Assembly: GCF_018882125.1 (NCBI RefSeq)
Contig: NZ_JACVOZ010000001.1
Location: forward strand, 558,001-622,000
Length of the DNA: 64,000 bases
Direction of reading: 5' to 3'
Source of the DNA: Polynucleobacter sp. AP-Melu-500A-A1
GTDB lineage: Bacteria > Pseudomonadota > Gammaproteobacteria > Burkholderiales > Burkholderiaceae
Shown: in pieces, positions 1 to 8,387 of the stretch
Numbering within the stretch: the stretch's first letter is position 1
Layout of the letters: each line of letters opens with the position of its first letter
Notes under the pieces: generated by a model
What the model saw: the letters and a program-made list of their open reading frames with translations, nothing else
The model's database searches: none
What the model was told of the DNA's origin: nothing
Position numbers and translations under genes: made by a program

Positions 1-1469
1 TAGAAAAACGAAATGCCCAGATCTTTAAGCCACTCGTAGCTGGCCTAGCTGTTTCAGCAGCAGTGGGAATCTTCCAAAGTATCACTGGGTTTGGTCTTGC
101 TGAATCCCAACTGAGTTTTCGCAAAGATGCCTTAGGCTTTGCTGCGATGGGCTTGCAACCTGATTTACATGCGTTTGCTTCCCATATGCTGCTTGGGGTC
201 GTAGGCTTATGGGGATATTTTTGGGTCTGTAAATCACGCACTGAGAAATGCTTATTGTCTTTAGTGTTTGTACTGTCTTTCATTGGATTAATTGCTAGTA
301 AATCGCGCGCTTCATTAATTATTGCCATCATCGCCTTGATAGTGCTGGGGCTAGTCTATTTATATCGCTCTCACAAAAAACGTTTTTATCCAGTGTTGTT
401 TACCCTGCTGATGCTAGTTGGACTAGGAGTCATTGGCGTTTGGGGAATATATGTTTCGGGAGCGCAGTTGCCGGGCTTGCAGTGGATAAATGAATTGCTA
501 GCGCAAGTGCGCTCACGTAATCTGACTAGTCTAAGTGATTTAGGCGGCATGATGGGTTCTCGCTTTGAGATTTGGAGCGCTGCTATCAATATGATCTCTA
601 GCTATCCGCTGATGGGTGTGGGTCAAGGTGAGTTCTATCACTTATCTTCTAATATCAGTTTTAGTAAGTCTGAATTTTTGCGTCTCAATGGTGGAGAAAA
701 TGCGCACAATTATTTTTTACAAACACTTGCTGAACTGGGCTTGATTGGCATCAGCGTTTTCTTGCTGGCTTTTGTATTCCCCTTCAAAGTAGCACGCACA
801 CCTTCTTTGCTGTATCCGGCAATCATTGGTTTACTTAGTCTCTTTTTAGGCAATCTATTTGCTCATGCGTTTTTGGTGCGCGAGAATTTACTATTAGCAG
901 CCTCTTTATTGGCTCTCATGTATTCCCTGGCTTATGCTGGAAACTCTGTTAATGCGGGTCAGGTTGTTGGTGGTCAAACACGTTCAACGCGTTCGAAATG
1001 GCTTGGCGCTGCACTGCTATTGTGTTTCGTAGGATTAGAGTTATTCACTGCTTATGGGCGCCTACCTTTTATTTATGGGGCAGATTGCTTTATCAAAGAA
1101 AAATCCCTGGGTATCGATGGCTGGACTTCAGGTGCTTGGGAAGAAAAATTACTGACTGGCAAGCAAAAGATTGAATTGCAGGTCAATCCTGATCGGCCTG
1201 GGCTAGATCGTCGGCCATTGGTAGCTCAATTTGAACTGCTCTCTTGGGAGGCGGGTAAAGGTAAGGTACCGATTGCAAGAACGACTCAACGCTGGACTAG
1301 TAATGCCCCGGCTACTTTGACACTGGAACTCCCTAAGGAATACGTCAACTCACCAAACCTCATTACTGCACGACTAGAGGTATCAAGTTGTTTTACACCG
1401 CGCGATTTGGGAATCAATACGGATGCAAGACGTTTGGGTGTGAGGCTTGAAAAGGTGTCGTCTTGGTAA
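1..1469 (+). CDS. O-antigen ligase/polymerase-like membrane protein (5' end outside window)
   Basis: Integral membrane protein of the Wzy/WaaL (Wzy_C) type, which polymerises O-units or attaches glycan to lipid A-core at the periplasmic face. The frame is open to the first base of the window, so the GTG at 63 is not the real start and the N-terminal helices are missing. Visible hallmarks are several hydrophobic segments, a KSRASL motif followed by a helix, and the loop motif HNYFLQTLAELGLIG about residue 217 counted from the GTG at 63, typical of this family. After the last helix a soluble tail of about 120 residues carries GWTSGAW and DLGINTDARRLGVRLE; a similar tail ends the minus-strand protein at 9845-11410. 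Ligase and polymerase cannot be told apart from sequence alone. It converges on the WecA-like gene. Confidence 0.8.
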   Translation, partial: EKRNAQIFKPLVAGLAVSAAVGIFQSITGFGLAESQLSFRKDALGFAAMGLQPDLHAFASHMLLGVVGLWGYFWVCKSRTEKCLLSLVFVLSFIGLIASKSRASLIIAIIALIVLGLVYLYRSHKKRFYPVLFTLLMLVGLGVIGVWGIYVSGAQLPGLQWINELLAQVRSRNLTSLSDLGGMMGSRFEIWSAAINMISSYPLMGVGQGEFYHLSSNISFSKSEFLRLNGGENAHNYFLQTLAELGLIGISVFLLAFVFPFKVARTPSLLYPAIIGLLSLFLGNLFAHAFLVRENLLLAASLLALMYSLAYAGNSVNAGQVVGGQTRSTRSKWLGAALLLCFVGLELFTAYGRLPFIYGADCFIKEKSLGIDGWTSGAWEEKLLTGKQKIELQVNPDRPGLDRRPLVAQFELLSWEAGKGKVPIARTTQRWTSNAPATLTLELPKEYVNSPNLITARLEVSSCFTPRDLGINTDARRLGVRLEKVSSW

Positions 1470-1485
1470 AAACTAGTCTACAAGC

Positions 1486-1509
1486 AGTGACAGCTCATTA
1501 GCCATCACT
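1486..1509. terminator. Imperfect palindrome between convergent genes, possible bidirectional terminator
   Basis: AGTGA and TCACT arms enclose GCT and AGC inner arms with a CATT loop, giving a 24-bp hairpin between the two convergent stop codons. Short T runs lie downstream in both directions (1526-1530 on plus; the complement of A residues near 1468-1472 on minus), but they are more than 10 bases from the stem, so it is not a textbook intrinsic terminator. Confidence 0.35.
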
Positions 1510-1519
1510 TCCCTGCTGA

Positions 1520-2614
1520 TTAGTCTTTTTGAATAATGAGCCACTTGGGTGTCTTAAAACGCACGATGGACCAATAGAGCCAGATGTAGGTCAACGCAAA
1601 GAGCGCGCTACAGATTTTCAGTGCAATGTGGTTATTCCAAAAAATCACTGCAGGAATCACTGCCGCACTTGATAGCAACCAAAGATAGGGTGCAGTGATC
1701 GCATTTCGTTGGGTTAGTAGCGCTCCCTCAGAGCTCCCAATAGCCCAGCGTACTGCGCGGCGATAAATAATCTGATGTAAATGGGCGGCGTCCGGTAAGC
1801 CCGGGCTAACACGCTTTAACGCAATACGTCGGTAAATCGTAAACAGCGTCTCAAAGATGGGATAAAAGCACAGCAAGAGCGGGAACCATTTAGATACGCT
1901 GGGGTTGCGCAGTACCAATAACAGGGAAAGTTCTGCAATCCAAAAGCCAACTAAGTAGGCGCCGCCATCTCCCAGAAAAATCAGCCCTTTAGGGTAATTC
2001 CAAAATAGAAAGCCGACGATTGCGCCGATACCCGCAAGGGCGCACACCATGATGGGATAGTCTTTAATCTGAAAGGCAACGTAACCTAGCGCTGTCAAAA
2101 TAATGACCGCTACTGCACCAGACAAGCCATGGTAGCCATCAATCAAATTAAAAGAGTGTGCAACGCCGGCGATGCAAAAGCAGGTAAAGACCATAGAAAT
2201 TAAGGGGATCGATAAAATCCAATCAACTCCAAAAATTTGCACATTGGTAAGCCAAGCTTCTAAAAGCCAACCAGCGATAGCAGCTGACACCATTGTTGCA
2301 AGAAGACGCTCTTTAGCGCCAATTTTTTTTGTGAGGTCTTCTAGTAAACCCACGAGAAAGCAGGGAACTGCTGCACCTAAGAGTTGCGTGGCAAATAGGG
2401 CGACCGTAGCATCGTTTGTCCAGCGGGGAATGAGAGCGCAGGCAATTCCAATGTATATAGGAAGGCCACCAATGCGCGGTACTGGACTAGCGTGAAATTT
2501 TTGAATGCCTTTAAGGTCTGTATCGCCAGTAATGTGCTCATGCAAATGCGCGTAGCGGATCAGGATCAGACACCCTGCTAGGGAAACAAAAAGGGCAATC
2601 AGAACAGCAGACAT
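1520..2614 (-). CDS. WecA/WbpL-type undecaprenyl-phosphate sugar-1-phosphate transferase
   Basis: Membrane enzyme of the MraY/WecA/WbpL family (glycosyltransferase family 4 of Pfam), which starts glycan synthesis by moving an N-acetylhexosamine-1-phosphate from its UDP donor to undecaprenyl phosphate. The 364-residue length is normal. Conserved cytoplasmic-loop motifs are visible: DLKGIQKFH followed by RIGG near residues 33-50, NLIDGYHGL near 155, FLGDGGAYLVGF near 213, and a His-rich AHLHQIIYRR loop near 280. Multiple hydrophobic helices separate them. It is divergent from the Wzz-like gene across a 253-bp gap. The donor sugar cannot be read from the sequence; the UDP-QuiNAc-type pathway at 21-24 kb offers one candidate, UDP-GlcNAc another. 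Confidence 0.88.
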   Translation of the reverse strand: MSAVLIALFVSLAGCLILIRYAHLHEHITGDTDLKGIQKFHASPVPRIGGLPIYIGIACALIPRWTNDATVALFATQLLGAAVPCFLVGLLEDLTKKIGAKERLLATMVSAAIAGWLLEAWLTNVQIFGVDWILSIPLISMVFTCFCIAGVAHSFNLIDGYHGLSGAVAVIILTALGYVAFQIKDYPIMVCALAGIGAIVGFLFWNYPKGLIFLGDGGAYLVGFWIAELSLLLVLRNPSVSKWFPLLLCFYPIFETLFTIYRRIALKRVSPGLPDAAHLHQIIYRRAVRWAIGSSEGALLTQRNAITAPYLWLLSSAAVIPAVIFWNNHIALKICSALFALTYIWLYWSIVRFKTPKWLIIQKD

Positions 2615-2867
2615 ATCAGGGCTTTATTGTTGTAAACGGCAAGGCTTTGGGCTGAGCTCACGGTGACTTTCATCACTATTTGCTGACTTTACCACTTTGA
2701 ATGGTGGTTTTTGAGACTCCCAGTCGTCTAGAGGCTGGCGAAATGCAGAAATTGGCCTATTTAGAAGTAAAATTTGCCCTATTTCCTAGCTGGGTGAATC
2801 GTTGCGATGAATCATTCTTAAGCTTTGGGGATGCCCTGCCAGTAATGGCTAAATCAATGAATGCACT

Positions 2868-3515
2868 ATGAATATTAGTTACCGAAGTTCGATCAATTGG
2901 CTTACGCAAAACTGGAAAGTCCTTGTTCTAACTGAAATTACCTGTTTGTTGCTGGCTGCATTGTATTTTGCGACTGCGCCGAAGATTTATGAGGCAGACT
3001 TTGCCATGCGGGTACCTAAGGTGCAAAAACCATTACCAGCTGATCCAACTAAGAGCCAATGGCAGTTATTAATTTCTGGCTTGGATTACATGCGCGGAAT
3101 GCAAAACCCTGTGGGCTATTCGCCTGAATTTATCAAAAGTTGCTATGGTGACGATAGCAATGCGAAGCGCAAAGAATTTATTAATACAACCCAAATGGGA
3201 CTATTGAATAACGGGGACACCGTGCAGTTTTCCCTGCGCCAAGAGGGTAAAGACCAAGTGATACATTGCGCCCACATGCTCTTAGCGGTGGTAACTTCTG
3301 ATCTCAATGGCATATTTAATCGGCGGATGTCAGAGATTAATGCAGCAGGCGTTAATCCGGCGATTGTTTTTGATCCACCTATGATGGTGCAACCCATTCG
3401 GGTTAGTGATAGTTACATTCGCCCTAAGTTGGAGAAGGTTTTACTCACGGCGATATTGGCTGGATTCTTTCTGGCTATTTTTGGCGTGAGTTTACGCAAG
3501 AAGTATCGTGCTTAG
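2868..3515 (+). CDS. Short Wzz-like chain-length regulator
   Basis: This 215-residue protein has the two-helix layout of polysaccharide co-polymerases. A basic N-terminus is followed by a membrane helix at about 18-36, a periplasmic region of roughly 150 residues, and a second helix at about 188-207 ending in RKKYRA. It is shorter than typical Wzz proteins (about 300 or more residues), and no coiled coil of usual length is obvious. Wzz proteins set the modal length of Wzy-made polymers in the inner membrane. Position next to a Wzy-like gene (30 bp gap) supports the call, but sequence motifs are weak, so the family assignment is by topology and context. Confidence 0.6.
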   Translation: MNISYRSSINWLTQNWKVLVLTEITCLLLAALYFATAPKIYEADFAMRVPKVQKPLPADPTKSQWQLLISGLDYMRGMQNPVGYSPEFIKSCYGDDSNAKRKEFINTTQMGLLNNGDTVQFSLRQEGKDQVIHCAHMLLAVVTSDLNGIFNRRMSEINAAGVNPAIVFDPPMMVQPIRVSDSYIRPKLEKVLLTAILAGFFLAIFGVSLRKKYRA

Positions 3516-3545
3516 CAGCACCATTAGGCTCTTAGCAATATATTC

Positions 3546-4781
3546 ATGACTAGTGCAATCACTAAAGCTCTTCCATTAACAGATCCTGCTTCGCAGAGAA
3601 TCTCCATTTGGGAGTTCATTAAAGTATTAATAGTGTGCTGTTTGATTAATACGGCGATATTTATTTATCACCCACCAGTTTTTTTTATCCCCGACCTATT
3701 TTTGCTTGCTTACGTGGTCTATAAATTTCGGGATTTAGATCAAGAAGTCTCGCTACTGTTTTTCACTGGGATCTTATTGTTTTGGGCTTACTTTGTATTC
3801 TCTCCAGAGGCCCTAGACATTCAGTTTGCTAACAATTACTGGCTTGTTCTTAAACCTTTTGTATATATCTGTATTTTGGCTCTGTATTCCAAAAACTATC
3901 CATTCGTTCCTTTGTATAAGTGGGTGCGGATGTTCTTGGGTCTATATCCCTGTATTTTGTTGTGGAATTTATATTTAGTGCATTGGAAAGAAAACGCTAA
4001 TTTAGGGCAGTTGCTTACTATTCGCCCTTATTTCATTTTTGAAAATAATTTTGAAATTACGTTTTATCTCAATTGCTTCATTATTGTTTTCTTTATCTAC
4101 CAAGAGCGCAAATGGCGTGATTTTCTGATTTTAGGTTTTGTGATCGCGATTGCGGGTAGTCGCTCGGGCTTACTGTCATTTGCTGCAGTATGTGTCTATT
4201 ATTTTTTGGCAGTGAGCTGGCGCCAAAAATTAGGTGCTCTAGCTCTTGCTGGTTTAGCGGCGTTTTATATTGGGCGCGGGCGCAATATTAGTGCACCATT
4301 AAATACGATTGATCGCGTGCAATCATTACAAGCGATTTTGGAGCACTATCAATTTAGTTTTCTAGAGATGCTGAAAGAGCCCTTTGGATACGGTATCTAT
4401 CAGAAGGTGCCCGGATATGTCTGTAGCAAGTTACCCGATTTTGCGGAGTGGTTTACAGGCAATAGTCATAACTGTGATCCCTTGATGCTCCAAGCCTTTT
4501 ATACCCGCGCTTTGTATCAGTACGGTATTTATGTCACTTTACTGATTCCACTGATCTTCTTTTTGATTGTGAAAAAAGAGATGGGTTGGAAATTGGCCTT
4601 AATTGTCCTCACCCCCATTACCTGCGTAGCAACTTCAGTAGGTGGATTTTCTAATGGCTTGGCTTTTTTAGGGGTGCTCGTCTCTACTTTTGCTTATGCG
4701 CAATTGCATGCCGCGCAACATCAGAGCTCTATGAGTCCTTCAGGACCATCAGGCTCAGCGCAGATCATTGGAGCGCATTAA
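3546..4781 (+). CDS. O-antigen polymerase-like (Wzy) membrane protein
   Basis: A 411-residue polytopic protein with about ten to twelve hydrophobic segments. It has features of Wzy_C/O-antigen ligase-like proteins: a GSRSGLLSF segment near 203, then a periplasmic loop ending in NSHNCDPLMLQAFYTRALYQ, which resembles the HNxxL...xxGIxG loop of the family. The expected role is joining undecaprenyl-linked repeat units at the outer face of the inner membrane. It lies between a Wzz-like gene and three GT2 genes on the same strand, with only 3 bp before the next start, which suggests one operon. It is the second Wzy/WaaL-like protein of the region. Confidence 0.7.
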   Translation: MTSAITKALPLTDPASQRISIWEFIKVLIVCCLINTAIFIYHPPVFFIPDLFLLAYVVYKFRDLDQEVSLLFFTGILLFWAYFVFSPEALDIQFANNYWLVLKPFVYICILALYSKNYPFVPLYKWVRMFLGLYPCILLWNLYLVHWKENANLGQLLTIRPYFIFENNFEITFYLNCFIIVFFIYQERKWRDFLILGFVIAIAGSRSGLLSFAAVCVYYFLAVSWRQKLGALALAGLAAFYIGRGRNISAPLNTIDRVQSLQAILEHYQFSFLEMLKEPFGYGIYQKVPGYVCSKLPDFAEWFTGNSHNCDPLMLQAFYTRALYQYGIYVTLLIPLIFFLIVKKEMGWKLALIVLTPITCVATSVGGFSNGLAFLGVLVSTFAYAQLHAAQHQSSMSPSGPSGSAQIIGAH

Positions 4782-4784
4782 GTC

Positions 4785-5501
4785 ATGCTCTCGATCATCA
4801 CGATTAATAAAGACAATCTAGCGGGCTTGAGACAAACCATTGAATCAATCAAGCAATTGCCCCGCAATGAGTTTGAGTGGATTTGTATTGATTCGGTATC
4901 CACTGATGGTTCGGTAGCGCTAGCCCAAGAGTTTGCTGGCGCTGGGGATGTGGTCATTAGTGAGCGTGATAGCGGAATCTACAATGCCATGAATAAAGGC
5001 GTTCAAGCTGCTCGTGGCGATCAAATTCTTTTTCTTAATAGCGGTGACACGCTAGCGCCTCAGATTACTAGTATTAGCGGCCTAGGATGTGATCCGTCAA
5101 TGGATCTGAATTTATTTGGTTTTCAGATTCGTGACCAGATTCGCTTGCCTCGCATGAATCTGTGGCGCTTTTGGTCTATGCCCACCTCGCACCAGGCGAT
5201 TATTTATTCTCGCGCTCTATTATTAGTAGAGCCCTTTGATGAGTCTTATCGCTTTGCAGCTGATTTTGAGCATTATTTACGCATTAACCGTAAGCCCTTA
5301 AAGATGAAGCGCATTGCCCGCACTTTGATTGTCAATGAGCCTTACGGTAGCGATCAGCATTTACCCAAATTACTCGCTGAATATCGCCATGCCCTCATGA
5401 AAAACGGCTGCCCATCTTGGTGGGCGCATTTTGTCTTTTGGCTCAAAACCCATTATTTAAAGCGCGCCTTAAAGATTAAGACGCAGAATACGTCAGGCTA
5501 A
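4785..5501 (+). CDS. GT2 family glycosyltransferase
   Basis: A cytoplasmic GT-A fold transferase of 238 residues. It opens with MLSIITINKDNLAGL, has DSVSTDGS near 37-44, and ERDSGIYNAMNKGVQAARGD near 65-84, the pattern shared with colanic-acid WcaA/WcaE-like enzymes, followed by FLNSGD as the metal/nucleotide-site region. Donor and acceptor are unknown. It directly follows the Wzy-like gene and is followed by two further GT2 genes, so it probably adds one residue of the repeat unit assembled on undecaprenyl pyrophosphate. Confidence 0.85.
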   Translation: MLSIITINKDNLAGLRQTIESIKQLPRNEFEWICIDSVSTDGSVALAQEFAGAGDVVISERDSGIYNAMNKGVQAARGDQILFLNSGDTLAPQITSISGLGCDPSMDLNLFGFQIRDQIRLPRMNLWRFWSMPTSHQAIIYSRALLLVEPFDESYRFAADFEHYLRINRKPLKMKRIARTLIVNEPYGSDQHLPKLLAEYRHALMKNGCPSWWAHFVFWLKTHYLKRALKIKTQNTSG

Positions 5502-5539
5502 GTATGTTGCCCAGCGCACTTCTTGTAGACTAATACGCA

Positions 5540-6451
5540 ATGACCGTTACCGCCATCATCCTCACCTTTAATGAAGAGTTGCATTTAGCACGCTGCTTAG
5601 AGAGTGCTGCCAAATTAACTTCAGATATGGTGGTAGTTGATTGTTTTTCTACCGATCGCACGCTTGAGATTGCTAGGCAATATGGCGCCACAGTCATTCA
5701 ACGCGCTTGGGATAACAACCACTCTAATCAAGTGAACTGGGCTTTAAGCCAATTGCCTGTTAGTACGCAGTGGGTGATGCGCATTGATGCTGACGAAATA
5801 TTGAGCGATCAACTTGTTTCTGATATTCATGCCTTGTTGCCTACCCTGGACCCTAAGGTCAATGGAGTCACCTGTATTCGGCAAATGTGTTTTCAGGGAA
5901 AATTGATTCGCTATGGCGCCGTTGGTGCTAATCAAGTATTGCGTCTATTTCGCTATGGCTTCGGGCAATCTGAGGCGCGCTGGATGGATGAGCATATTAA
6001 AGTCGAAGGCCCTGTCGTCCATCTCAAATCGGTAATGATTGACGATAACTTACAACCCCTCTCATGGTGGATCGATAAACACAATCATTACTCAAATCGC
6101 GAAGCCGTCGATTTACTCAATTTAAAGTATCAATTTGCGGCGCAAAATTCAGTAGCTGCTCTAAGCACCAAAGGCAACTCCAATACGGCGATCGGGACTA
6201 AACGCTGGATTAAAGAAAATATCTACGCGCGCCTACCAGGGGGGCTGCGCTCATCAGTGTATTTCTTGTGGCGCTATATTTTCATGTTGGGTTTTTTAGA
6301 TGGCGCTCGCGGTACTCAATTTCATTTTCTTCAAGCCCTGTGGTATCGCTCTTTGGTTGATGCGAAGGTTGCTGAAGTTGAGCGCTATATGAAAAAGCAC
6401 CGCGTGAGCCCACAAGAAGCTATTGAGTCCGTATTGGGAATTGCTTTGTGA
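5540..6451 (+). CDS. GT2 family glycosyltransferase (WaaE/KdtX-like)
   Basis: The 303-residue protein starts MTVTAIILTFNEE and has VVDCFSTDRT near 32-41 and MRIDADEIL near 78-86, the nucleotide-sugar and metal-binding motifs of the LPS-core WaaE/KdtX subgroup of GT2. The C-terminal third is rich in aromatic and basic residues and ends in a helix, as in relatives that dock on the membrane. The stop overlaps the GTG start of the next gene (GTGA), indicating translational coupling. The specific sugar is not predictable. Confidence 0.85.
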   Translation: MTVTAIILTFNEELHLARCLESAAKLTSDMVVVDCFSTDRTLEIARQYGATVIQRAWDNNHSNQVNWALSQLPVSTQWVMRIDADEILSDQLVSDIHALLPTLDPKVNGVTCIRQMCFQGKLIRYGAVGANQVLRLFRYGFGQSEARWMDEHIKVEGPVVHLKSVMIDDNLQPLSWWIDKHNHYSNREAVDLLNLKYQFAAQNSVAALSTKGNSNTAIGTKRWIKENIYARLPGGLRSSVYFLWRYIFMLGFLDGARGTQFHFLQALWYRSLVDAKVAEVERYMKKHRVSPQEAIESVLGIAL

Positions 6452-7209
6452 GGGTATCGATTATTACGGTGTGCTACAACAGTGGCAAAACCCTAGAGCA
6501 AACCATTGCCTCTGTAGCAGCGCAGGATTTTCCTGACATAGAGCACATCATTGTCGATGGGGGCTCTACTGACAATAGCCTAGCCATCATTGAAAAAAAT
6601 AGTGAGCTGATTGCTAAGTGGATTTCAGAGCCAGATCGCGGCATGTACGATGCGATGAATAAAGGTATTGCCTTAGCTACTGGTGATGTGATCGGGATTC
6701 TCAATTCGGATGATGTGTATTTATACCCGCAGGTGATTAGTGAGTTAATGGCGGCTATGCAAAAAGCCCATGCTGATGCCGTTTACGCGGACTTAGTCTT
6801 GGTAGATCAGCATGATCACAGTAAAGTCTTGCGTTATTACGATTCAAGTCACTTTCACCCTCGTAAATTTCGTTATGGCTGGATGCCGGCGCACCCAACT
6901 TTCTTTGTCAAGAAAAAAGTCTATGACAAGGTGGGGCCTTTTGCGATTGACTATCAAATTGCAGCAGACTACGAAATGCTCATTCGCATCTTGGCAGTCG
7001 AGCAAACGCCGTATGTGTATGTTCCCAAAGCAGTAGTACAAATGCGCTCAGGCGGTGCAAGCACTGCTAGCTTGATGCGGAATTGGGTGCTCAATCAAGA
7101 AATCGTACGCGCCTGCAAAGCCAATGGTATCTATTCCAATATGGCGATGTTGCTGCCTAAAATTCCACTCAAGCTTTGGGGTGCGATTAAAGGTCGCTTA
7201 CAGCATTAG
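6448..7209 (+). CDS. GT2 family glycosyltransferase
   Basis: A 253-residue GT-A transferase with VSIITVCYNSGKTLE at the N-terminus, IIVDGGSTDNS near 33-43, PDRGMYDAMNKGIALATGD near 62-80 and ILNSDD near 84-89. It uses a GTG start that overlaps the previous stop by 4 bp. This subgroup resembles the gene at 4785 (same DxGMYDAMNKG motif), so the two may be distant paralogues acting on similar substrates. It is the last gene of the plus-strand unit and is followed by a hairpin and T run. Confidence 0.87.
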   Translation: MRVSIITVCYNSGKTLEQTIASVAAQDFPDIEHIIVDGGSTDNSLAIIEKNSELIAKWISEPDRGMYDAMNKGIALATGDVIGILNSDDVYLYPQVISELMAAMQKAHADAVYADLVLVDQHDHSKVLRYYDSSHFHPRKFRYGWMPAHPTFFVKKKVYDKVGPFAIDYQIAADYEMLIRILAVEQTPYVYVPKAVVQMRSGGASTASLMRNWVLNQEIVRACKANGIYSNMAMLLPKIPLKLWGAIKGRLQH

Positions 7210-7223
7210 CGGGTGCTCTAGAG

Positions 7224-7246
7224 GGTTAGAAGTTCTAAGACCTTTT
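7224..7246 (+). terminator. Candidate intrinsic terminator after the first glycosyltransferase operon
   Basis: GGTTAG and CTAAgACC can pair with one bulged base around a 5-base loop, directly followed by TTTT (7243-7246). The site is in the 58-bp gap between convergent genes ending at 7209 and 7268. The stem is short, hence the moderate confidence. Confidence 0.4.
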
Positions 7247-7267
7247 CTATTGCTGGCAAGGATTATC

Positions 7268-8185
7268 CTAGGCTTTAGTACTCTTATATTTCCAATACCA
7301 CTGCGCAGCCCACTCCAAGGGAGTGAGGGCGACACTAGCGAGCGTTTGTTGCCAGCCGGTAAGTGCTGACTGCAATTGGGGTGCACAATCCTTAAAGCTC
7401 GGAATTTGCTGGGCAGTGAGGTGTTTGCTATGCAAGATCGTGCGAATCTTCCATAGTAAAAAAGGATTGCGCTCTTGATTTTGATAAAAGAGATTAAGTA
7501 CTAGAAGCTCTGCGCTAAGCATGCGCATACTATCTTTTTGCATGCTCTGGCGATGTTGACGAATGTGTACTAAGGCTAGATCTACATAGTCCACCGTAAA
7601 TTGCTTGCTAATACGCAACCACATTTCCCAATCTTCACAAGCAGGTAGTTGTTCGTTAAACAGACCCACCGCATCAAATACGCTGCGCTTAATCAGAACG
7701 CTACTGCCACTACCAGAAATAAAATTTCCCTTGAGTAATGCTTGATGTGCATTACCTCGCAAACGTGGGGGAATAATGCCTTGGCTATCGGACAGGAGTT
7801 CTCCAGTTTCATCAATCAGTTGATAGCCGCAATAGACCAATCCCAAAGTGGGATCACGAGAATTTTGAAAGAGTGCATATTGCAAAGAGAGCTTATTAGC
7901 GAGCCAAAGATCATCGGCATCTAAAAGGGCAATATAGGGACTTTGGGAATGGGTAATTCCGGTATTGCGTGCATTTGAAAGTCCGCCATTGACTTGGTTA
8001 ATGAGTTTGATGGTGAGCTCAGGATGTTCCAAAGTAAAGCTTTGCACAATTTGCGCAGTTTGATCGGTTGAGCCATCGTTCACCACAATCACAGTGCTAA
8101 TGAGGGAGTCCTGAGAGACCAATGACGCTAGAGTCGGTCTGATATAGGCTGCTGCGTTATAGGCTGGAATGATGACATCAATCAT
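7268..8185 (-). CDS. GT2 family glycosyltransferase
   Basis: A 305-residue GT-A enzyme with MIDVIIPAYNAAAYI, VVNDGSTDQT near 34-43, GLSNARNTGI near 67-76 and LLDADDLWL near 87-95, a full set of GT2 motifs. The C-terminal region is helical and ends in a basic KYKSTKA tail. It stands alone on the minus strand, convergent with the preceding unit and divergent from the membrane protein at 8388. Its substrate is unknown. Confidence 0.87.
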   Translation of the reverse strand: MIDVIIPAYNAAAYIRPTLASLVSQDSLISTVIVVNDGSTDQTAQIVQSFTLEHPELTIKLINQVNGGLSNARNTGITHSQSPYIALLDADDLWLANKLSLQYALFQNSRDPTLGLVYCGYQLIDETGELLSDSQGIIPPRLRGNAHQALLKGNFISGSGSSVLIKRSVFDAVGLFNEQLPACEDWEMWLRISKQFTVDYVDLALVHIRQHRQSMQKDSMRMLSAELLVLNLFYQNQERNPFLLWKIRTILHSKHLTAQQIPSFKDCAPQLQSALTGWQQTLASVALTPLEWAAQWYWKYKSTKA

Positions 8186-8323
8186 GGACCTATCTTATCA
8201 GCAAATAGGGGCTGTTTTTGCGCTAGGCTGAGGGTAAAAATCCTTGAGAATGCCTTCTTCTTGCTGACCTGCAGGAGTTATTGATCGCGATATTTAATGG
8301 GATAATTTGCCTACTGATAACGC

Positions 8324-8362
8324 GCAATACTAAAGGGCAATACTAAAGCGTAATACTAAAGC
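8324..8362. repeat. Three tandem 13-bp repeats upstream of a membrane protein gene
   Basis: Three head-to-tail copies of the unit GCAATACTAAAG(G/C) lie at 8324-8336, 8337-8349 and 8350-8362; the third differs by one base (GTAATACTAAAGC). They end 25 bp before the ATG at 8388, in the 202-bp divergent gap. They could be a regulatory element, a slippage site or chance duplication. Confidence 0.75.
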
Positions 8363-8387
8363 GCCAGGTAAATACTGTAGATAAATA

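Noticed and set aside
8324..8362. CRISPR array
   Set aside because: The three repeats are 13 bp and directly adjacent, with no spacers and no cas genes.
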